Assembly: GCA_963969365.1 (NCBI GenBank)
Contig: OZ017760.1
Span: 1,922,001-1,986,000, forward strand
Direction: 5' to 3'
DNA length: 64,000 bases
From: Asterochloris sp. CNOR1
Lineage: Eukaryota; Chlorophyta; Trebouxiophyceae; Trebouxiales; Trebouxiaceae
Position numbers and translations under genes: made by a program. Positions within the stretch are counted from its first letter, which is position 1. Each line of letters starts with the position of its first letter. A model generated the notes under the pieces. It saw nothing but the letters and a program-made list of their open reading frames with translations, was not told where the DNA came from and did no database searches. This document shows positions 58,001-64,000 of the stretch, one piece after another.

Positions 58001-60855
58001 GCTTGGCAGGGTTTGGCAGGGGCTTGGCTGCTGCTGCCAGGGGAGCAGGCCTCCTTTTGAGTGACATTAGGCATGCTGCAGATAGGTGGCGACACAATAT
58101 CATGCAGATGGCGTGACGTGCCTCCCCTTGGAGCTCTTCCTGAGGTTGGAAAGATCCCCCGTGCATTCTTTGCTTGCGCAAGTTTGATGGCATCATAAGC
58201 TTCTGTGCACACTGGCCCCACACTGGCCGCTTCCATCTGCTGTATGGTGGCAGCATACCTTGCCACAGCTGCACCAACAACCTAGCACTACTTTGTGCAG
58301 GTGCCCATCAAAAAAATGCATCATCAGCCACTATCCACCGGTGAGCGGCTTGCGCTGCACAGCCCAGGCCCCAGACAGTAATAAGTCAGCTCCAGGAGTC
58401 ATTGTGACATGGCCACAGGCTATGCCTGAGCTCTGCAAATAATGCGCCTGCGCATCCTGGCCTGCAGATACTCTACAACAGCTAGGCTGTCTTGGGCAGC
58501 TTTGTGCAAAGAAGCTGTGCATTCCAGCACAACACCATGAACAATTCTCCTCGAAGACAGCAGTGCATGTCAGAGTGCTGAAAAGCTCCTTATTTGGCTG
58601 AGAACTGCATGCTAAACAGGACGTCCTTACTGCTGCAGGTCATGCACTTGCACAAGTCTGGCGTCCCCATCATCTGCAAGTCCCACTGGGACCAGCAGAG
58701 CGGGATCATTTCCTTTTCGGCCAGCAATTTTGACACCCACATTGGGGACTTCCTGCCCACACCGTTTGCAGGTCAGCAGCAGCCACTTGCCGTGACAGGG
58801 GGGAGGGGCAATTGCTTTGAGGTGGACAGAGCAGTCACGAGCAAAGCATTGAGCTGTGAGGAAAGTGGTACCTCCTTGTACAGCTGCTGTGGCACTTGAT
58901 GTTCCAGGCTCCCCTTTGTGATGGGCACAAGGCCAATTCAGGTTTGATTGCCCAGGTTCATGTTGAAGATGTCCTGCCCACATGATTGTGGGTCAGCATC
59001 AGTATTTGACTAGGCTAGATCGGTAGGGGCTGAGTGCTGCCCTTTGAATGAGCGGCTGCTCTGCTAATATGCTGCTCTGAAAGTTGTGCTGGACACCCTT
59101 TGCTGCACATCGCAGCCTTTAGGGGCAGGCCGCAAGTGCGTCATGACTCTTTTGAAGCTGCTGTCTGGTCTGTCACAGTTGCCTGGCTTGCTGTTGTTGC
59201 AGTGCTGTTCTTCAATGTGACTGTCTGGTCAGTTGAGGTGCTAAATCTGTAGACTTCAAGGGTAGGGCTGCCAAGGCCTGCTGTGCATTGCAGGTGCTGG
59301 CTTCATTCTGGGGCCGGGGGAGATGGTTTTGGATGTTCCCTTTGGTGAGCCTACCTGTCAGCTCCTGCTGTCTGAGGCTTGGTGCTGGTGCTGCTGATGT
59401 TCAATCTGCACAAAGTCTCTGCGTTGCTGAAGGGCTCCCCCTCACCACCCCAGGCTGTTCACTGCATGTGCAAAGCAACTGTTGTTGCCATTCGTATGGT
59501 TGAATCTGGAGGTGCTGCCTGCCGCTGGGGCTCTGCCTGCCGGCCACATATCCTGACAGCGTTCTTTGTGCTGCAGACCCCCATCTCAACTTTGTCTTTG
59601 TAGGTGAGTGGCTGCCTACTTGGCTGCACCCGCGGCTGCTCCAGGTGACACTGCTTTGTTTGGAGGCCAGTGCCTTCCTGGCCAGCTCTCTGAGCATTTG
59701 CAATGCTGAGTTGGTTTCTTCCAAAACCTTGTCAGCACGAGGGCACAGCAGCACAGGCGCCAATGGCCAGCACAGCTGCAGCAGCTCAGCTCCTGGCGTG
59801 GCAATCTGCGGCCATGCTTGACAGCACGTCACCCCGCTGCAGGCGAGGAGATTCTCCACTCAGCCCGTCTGTGGACGCATGGCTACGACCTCTATGGACC
59901 AGACATGAATCTGGTGAGCACAGGCAGTCTCAGCAGCCCTTCGATGGTCCCTTGCGGATTCCCAGTGGGGGTTGTGCTGTCTGCATTTTTAGATGACAAA
60001 GGTGAGGTGTAAAGGTCATGCTGATTGCAGGTCTTGAAGGTCTTGCTGGATTCTTGCCTGTACAGCTGTTTTACTGTTACAAAACTGCAACAGTAAGGAG
60101 CATGCCACCAGTCCCATAGATTGCCCCAAGCACAACCTGATACTGTTCACTCTTGCCTGTGCAGCTGTTTCACCACTACAACAGGCAGGGGCAGCCCAAC
60201 ATTTTCAGGGACCGCCCCGAGGACTGGTACCATCTGCAGATAAAGAGCAATGCCCGCGCCAAATGGATACTGCAGCTGGGCAACTCCACCAAGCCCGCTG
60301 ACTCGGATGAGTCAGAGCTCAGCTACCAGTACTACGGCATGGGGGAGGCCAGGACCCTGCAGCAATACTGGGACTTTGCAGGTCAGCCTGTGAAGCCCTA
60401 TTGCCCAGCTGAACCGCAACTCAGCTTGAGCAATTTGCACATGAACTTGGGGCAGCCTGCAACCTTGCCCATGCCAGTATTGCTGCTGCCCAAGCTGCAC
60501 CTGATATTATGCTGCCCAAGGCTCAAGCATGTGGCTGCAATGCTGCAGCGCCTGCCTGGCATGCCACAGCCACTGCCTCCCCGTTCGGCTGCCATGCTGC
60601 ACCTGATGGGTGCTGCGCAATGCTCTTGCATACGGCTTCTGTGACTCACTGCAACTCCTGTTGACAAGCGCCATCCTGCTGCCTTTCTGTCAGCTTCCAG
60701 GCTGCAGCGCCAGGTGTCCTGCTATAACAGCTACCTGGCTCCAGTACTGCCAACTGACTGCATGTTGCCGCCGTCATGCAGGCATCAACCCGCTGGTGCA
60801 AGGGCCCACAAATTCAGAGGCAAAATTTTGCCGGCCAGCAGCGCCCAAGCTTTAG
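55019..60855 (+). CDS. GlcNAc-type glycosyltransferase, type II membrane protein
   Basis: Resembles the Glycosyltransferase (GlcNAc) family that includes the Dictyostelium Skp1-hydroxyproline GlcNAc-transferase. Twelve exons fit in phase: 55019-55096, 55397-55482, 55844-55993, 56710-56878, 57733-57863, 58301-58340, 58639-58771, 59294-59344, 59577-59603, 59843-59913, 60165-60381, 60782-60855; 408 residues. The first exon encodes a signal anchor (IGMLALLLIFLVVW), so the protein is probably Golgi-facing, unlike cytosolic Skp1 enzymes. Family motifs: PTIFLSVAAYRDLEC, the GPTLARHMVASLY block, MQIDSHSLLVCGWDD (the DxH metal site), KKCIISHYPP, GAGFILGPG, VPFDPHLNFVFVGEE and ARLWTHGYDLYGPD. Exon 9 is a 27 bp microexon. 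Acceptor substrate unknown. The model is complete. Confidence 0.88.
57440..57615 (+). repeat. Three ~70 bp tandem units in an intron
   Basis: Units near 57450, 57525 and 57590 share CTTGCTTCAGGCTGTGCAGA, CTTGCTTCACGCTGCATACT and CTTGCTTCATGTTGCGCAGG. They lie just before the acceptor of exon 5 of the GlcNAc-transferase gene (57733) and may include decayed acceptor copies. Confidence 0.65.
57864..58055 (+). repeat. Three ~57 bp tandem units next to an exon 5 donor
   Basis: Units share GGCAGGGTGKGRCAGGG and GCTGCTGCTGYCAGGCAGG. They follow the donor AACAG/GTGAGGGGCAGG of exon 5 at 57863 directly and resemble it, so they may be donor-side copies. Confidence 0.65.
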
Positions 60856-63368
60856 CCTGAGTGCCTGGTCCTAGTAAGTTGTCAACCCCTTCTCCCCTCC
60901 CCTCTAATCTGTTGTCCACCATTGATTGTCCTGCTTGATTCATGATTTCATTGCTGATTGCCAGGCATATGCATGCATGCACATGCAGACTACTGATGAA
61001 CTGAAGTCCAATGATGCCACACAGCAGCACCGCTGCCTATTTAAACTTTGTCTGGAGTCCGCAATCTGCCTGGTCATCTAATTGTGACAGAAGCTCCATC
61101 CATTCTAGTGACAGACATCTTTTGAAACTATTAGGTGAACTGCTAATTCAGCATAGATGGCCCAGTCCTGAACCAGCAGTTCACCAAGTAGTTCAAATGG
61201 GGCTAGTCCGATGGATGGCCAGAACAGTGCCACTGAATGGATTATGAACTGAACTTAAAATGTAGCTGGCAGGTGGATTAGGTGTGGCACTCGGACCTGA
61301 CAAATTCAAAGCAGCACAGCTTGCTAGTGACGCAGAGGCAGTCCAGCGACTGTTGCTATCGTGTTGGATCTTGTGGAGCGAGCGAGCCAGGAAGCAGCCT
61401 TGTCCAACATGCAAGGTCAGGCTTCATTGCTTGGGACAATGGCATCAGAGGCAGAGACATGCACACCACCAGATCATGGCGTTGCAGGGCCTGAAACGCA
61501 AGGCATGTGGCAGACACAGCATGCACAAGCCAATAAAGCACCCCTGCATAGCAGCTGTACCTGTTGCCTTCCTGTTATCTGCACACCAACTAGATTTGAG
61601 ATCATGGCACTGACAGCCCAAGCCATGCAGAGATGCCAGGTTGGTGCTGTGTAGGATTCTACCCTCACTTGCATGCGGCAGCAGCTGCAAGTCATGAATT
61701 CAGTCAGAGATCACTTGTCTGCAGCAGATGAACACACTCCTTGTTTGACAGAGTGGAGCAGAAGCCAAATCTGTGAGGCTTCAGCAAAAACAGATTTGTG
61801 GCAGACACAAGGCATTGAGTGCACTGAAGCCTCCGAGACTTTAAACATCTGATTTGCCGTGCAGCGCCGAGTCCTTTCAAACTTGGCTAGCGCCAACATC
61901 CTGCCCATCACTGTTCTGAGCCCCTACCAGACACATCTAGGCCTAAAGTGAATTCTTACTCTGACATGCGTGGGTCAGAATTGCACTGCTTCCTTCATTG
62001 TTAGCTCACATATTCTGCGCAGCTCCATGCCTGGTGCCTAGGACTAAGTTATTCATGCTGAGTGCTGGACGTCAAGGCCAGGATGACCTCACGCTCCTGC
62101 AGATTCTCAAGTGCCAGGGCGAGGGCAGGTGGTCTTCGTTTGACCTGGTGCACGCCTCTGGAGGCGTGCTCCTGATCATCATCATCATGATCTTGCCGCA
62201 AGAGGTGTCCACGAGGTTCAAATCTTTACCATTTGCCCTTGCCCCTGGCACTTGACTGATCAGGTGCACTGCCTTTGCAGACCCAGCAGACAGGGTTTAA
62301 GAAGTGGCCCAGCCGAGCAAGGTCTGCATCATCAGCAAGGTCAGCCTGAGGCCTGAGACTGCGGTGGGCACTGGCATTTGAAGGTATGCCTCTGAATGAT
62401 GGCTTTGTCGTGCGCATAGCCAGCCAGTGTGACTATTGATACATGTTTCTGTGGTGCTGGTGGCTGCCGCAAATGCTCCAGCACGCTTCTGGCATCAGAG
62501 GGTGCATTGTCAGCAAGAGAATGATGAGTCTGTGAGGCGAGTGCGTTTGCGAGATGCTGCATCTGCCTGCTTCTGGCTTGACATGTCTGCCATATCACGG
62601 GCAAGTTGAAGCTCTAGAAAGGACTTAAGTGTTGTCCATCAGCAAGCTTCTGATCCTGGGTGCCAGCGAGGAACTTCCTGCACTGGACAAGTTGCAAGTG
62701 CATTTCAGAGCCTAAGGTGTACATCAAGCTGCACCAGCTGTTGCAAGGGCGACTGCTTGATCCAAGTGGGCACCCCGCAGACCACCCCTCTTGTTCTGCC
62801 CTGCAGAGGTTCAACCACACCATCCATGAGTTGGGTTTGCCTTGGGGCATGCCACCATTATGGTGGCACGTGGTGACAAACACCAAGTGGATATCAAACT
62901 TGTGGTTGGTGTGGTGCACCGGTGCATGAGCAGGTGACAGAGATCCCTCAAGTGCATCATTGAGTGAGCTGCCCAGCTCTGCTTGCTGAGGGAGACCATC
63001 AAATTGCAGGAACTGCTGCCTTCTCCTGCTGGTCTGCTGCTTGCTCATGCCTGTTCGACCACTGCCAAGCAAAGACACATGGGGGAAGGCACCTCCGCCA
63101 TTCTCTGCTGTCCATCTGCTTGCTCACACCTGACTGGCGAGTGACCCTCTGCAGGTGGCAGCGGCCTGTTGTCCTTGAATCCTCCTCTGCTGCTGACACG
63201 CTCAAATATTGACCCCCTTCATGTTGCTTTGCAGACTCAACCCATCACCCACTTTTGTGCCTCGCCTGGCAGTCTTGTGCTACCCCGCACGTCCTGCCTA
63301 ATGACTTCTGGACCTGATTGGAGTGGTGGACACACTAAGGCCATCAGCGCAGCATGACCATGCTAGAT

Positions 63369-63429
63369 AGCAGCAGGGCTTCCATCCAGCTGGGACCCAC
63401 AGCGTGAGCTCAATGGAAGCCTTGCTGCT
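63369..63429. repeat. 17 bp inverted repeat (hairpin)
   Basis: AGCAGCAGGGCTTCCAT (63369-63385) pairs with ATGGAAGCCTTGCTGCT (63413-63429) with one G-T pair and a 27-base loop. A further copy of the right arm lies at 63593-63609. Confidence 0.8.
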
Positions 63430-63622
63430 GTCTTGCAGGGTCATGCTGCGCTTAATGGCCTCGATGGATCCAGCACTCCAATCACATCCAGACATCTTCA
63501 GGCAGGCACTGCAGGATCCCACAGCATGAGTTCACATCTCTGTTAAACGAGCCCCACGGTTTAAAAGGTATTGCACTGCGGCATCCAATTCGATGGAAGC
63601 CTTGCTGCTGTCTCGCAGGGTC
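63411..63622. repeat. Two copies of a 32 bp block, 180 bp apart
   Basis: AATGGAAGCCTTGCTGCTGT then CTTGCAGGGTC at 63411-63442, and CGATGGAAGCCTTGCTGCTG then TCTCGCAGGGTC at 63591-63622. Less conserved flanking sequence (CCCACAGCGTGAG and CCCACAGCATGAG) also recurs, so the duplication is probably larger than the conserved core. Confidence 0.85.
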
Positions 63623-63717
63623 TGGAGCCCTCCACATGGACAACACCACCTGCACACCAGCCACGATCATGGCCTGCGCGGTGTACTTCTCAATGTTTAG
63701 CCCTAGGCAACTGGGGG

Positions 63718-63939
63718 TTGTCATGACAAGCAGCGGGGAATCCAGTACATGGACGGCAACCATTCAGTTGCCGTTCATGTGGTGGATGTTCCAACTCCCT
63801 GGTCATGACAACCTCCAGCAGCTGGAGCAATAGGAGGCTGACATGACGAGAAGTGGGGGCTCCACCAGATGGACGATATTTATTCAGTTGCCGTCAATTG
63901 TGATGGACCTCCCACTCCTCCTGTCATGACAACCTCCAG
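63718..63939. repeat. Two 121 bp tandem units with TGTCATGACA palindromes
   Basis: Units begin near 63718 (TTGTCATGACAAGCAG) and 63839 (TGACATGACGAGAAG). Each holds ATTCAGTTGCCGT in its middle and ends with GTCATGACAACCTCCAG (63802 and 63923). The first edge is a perfect 12 bp palindrome. Ends of opposite polarity bracket each unit. Confidence 0.85.
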
Positions 63940-64000
63940 TTGCTCACCAGTGCTCACTAGCAAGAGGGATATTGCAGCGCGGGCCATGGCACAGGCCCCT

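Larger units (their letters stand above)
60856..64000. other. No supportable gene
   Basis: Open frames on both strands are short, unrelated in composition to the genes at left, and match no family I know. The longest (62614-63078, minus, 154 codons) has no start context or family motif. The region contains a short CAT run near 62177 and the repeats listed below from 63.3 kb on. It may be intergenic, or the 3' part of a gene running off the right edge on the minus strand. Confidence 0.5.

Noticed and set aside
62205-62235. tRNA T-arm (GGTTCAAATC)
   Set aside because: No matching acceptor, D or anticodon stems can be folded around it.
62614-63078. 154-codon minus-strand open frame as a gene or transposon fragment
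   Set aside because: No recognisable domain, no splice partners and no terminal repeats around it; kept only as unexplained open frame.

Overview
The window is intron-dense eukaryotic nuclear DNA. Donors are mostly GTGAG and acceptors mostly TGCAG, and genes carry 5-20 exons. The gene set (MAP kinase, PIN-LIKES auxin-type carrier, DUF2828 protein, plant-type molybdenum cofactor sulfurase) and the rather GC-rich, CTGCAG-rich sequence suggest a green alga, probably a trebouxiophyte. That species guess is inference. I see no operons, CRISPR arrays, rRNA or tRNA genes.

Layout. 377-4193 (+): 3' part of a PMS1/MutL mismatch repair gene. 4699-15303 (-): an ADCK2-type ABC1 atypical kinase, with phase-compatible upstream exons that make either a long N-terminal extension or a separate neighbour. 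15838-24187 (+): complete 13-exon molybdenum cofactor sulfurase. 24729-25745 (-): leucine-rich-repeat remnant. 25871-32421 (-): PILS carrier. 32972-36272 (+): complete 5-exon type II membrane protein, likely a glycosyltransferase. 36490-39007 (-): CS domain plus divergent cyclophilin. 40573-49909 (+): complete 19-exon DUF2828 protein. 50235-54657 (-): TEY-type MAP kinase. 55019-60855 (+): complete 12-exon GlcNAc-type glycosyltransferase. 60856-64000: no gene I can support, but nested tandem and inverted repeats. Apart from the LRR remnant, genes alternate strand, giving convergent 3' ends and short divergent intergenic regions. I see no shared pathway; most are housekeeping genes.

The models for the sulfurase, DUF2828 protein and the two glycosyltransferase-like genes were built by hand by matching splice phases; each coding length is a multiple of three.

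The most striking feature is how the introns are built. In at least seven genes, introns hold one to four decayed tandem copies of the edge of the adjacent exon, often with the splice site itself, at spacings of roughly 55-300 bp. The copies lie beside acceptors (sulfurase, DUF2828, MAPK, PILS) and beside donors (PMS1, ADCK2, PILS, MAPK). This looks like a lineage-wide mode of intron growth by local duplication and makes many false exons.
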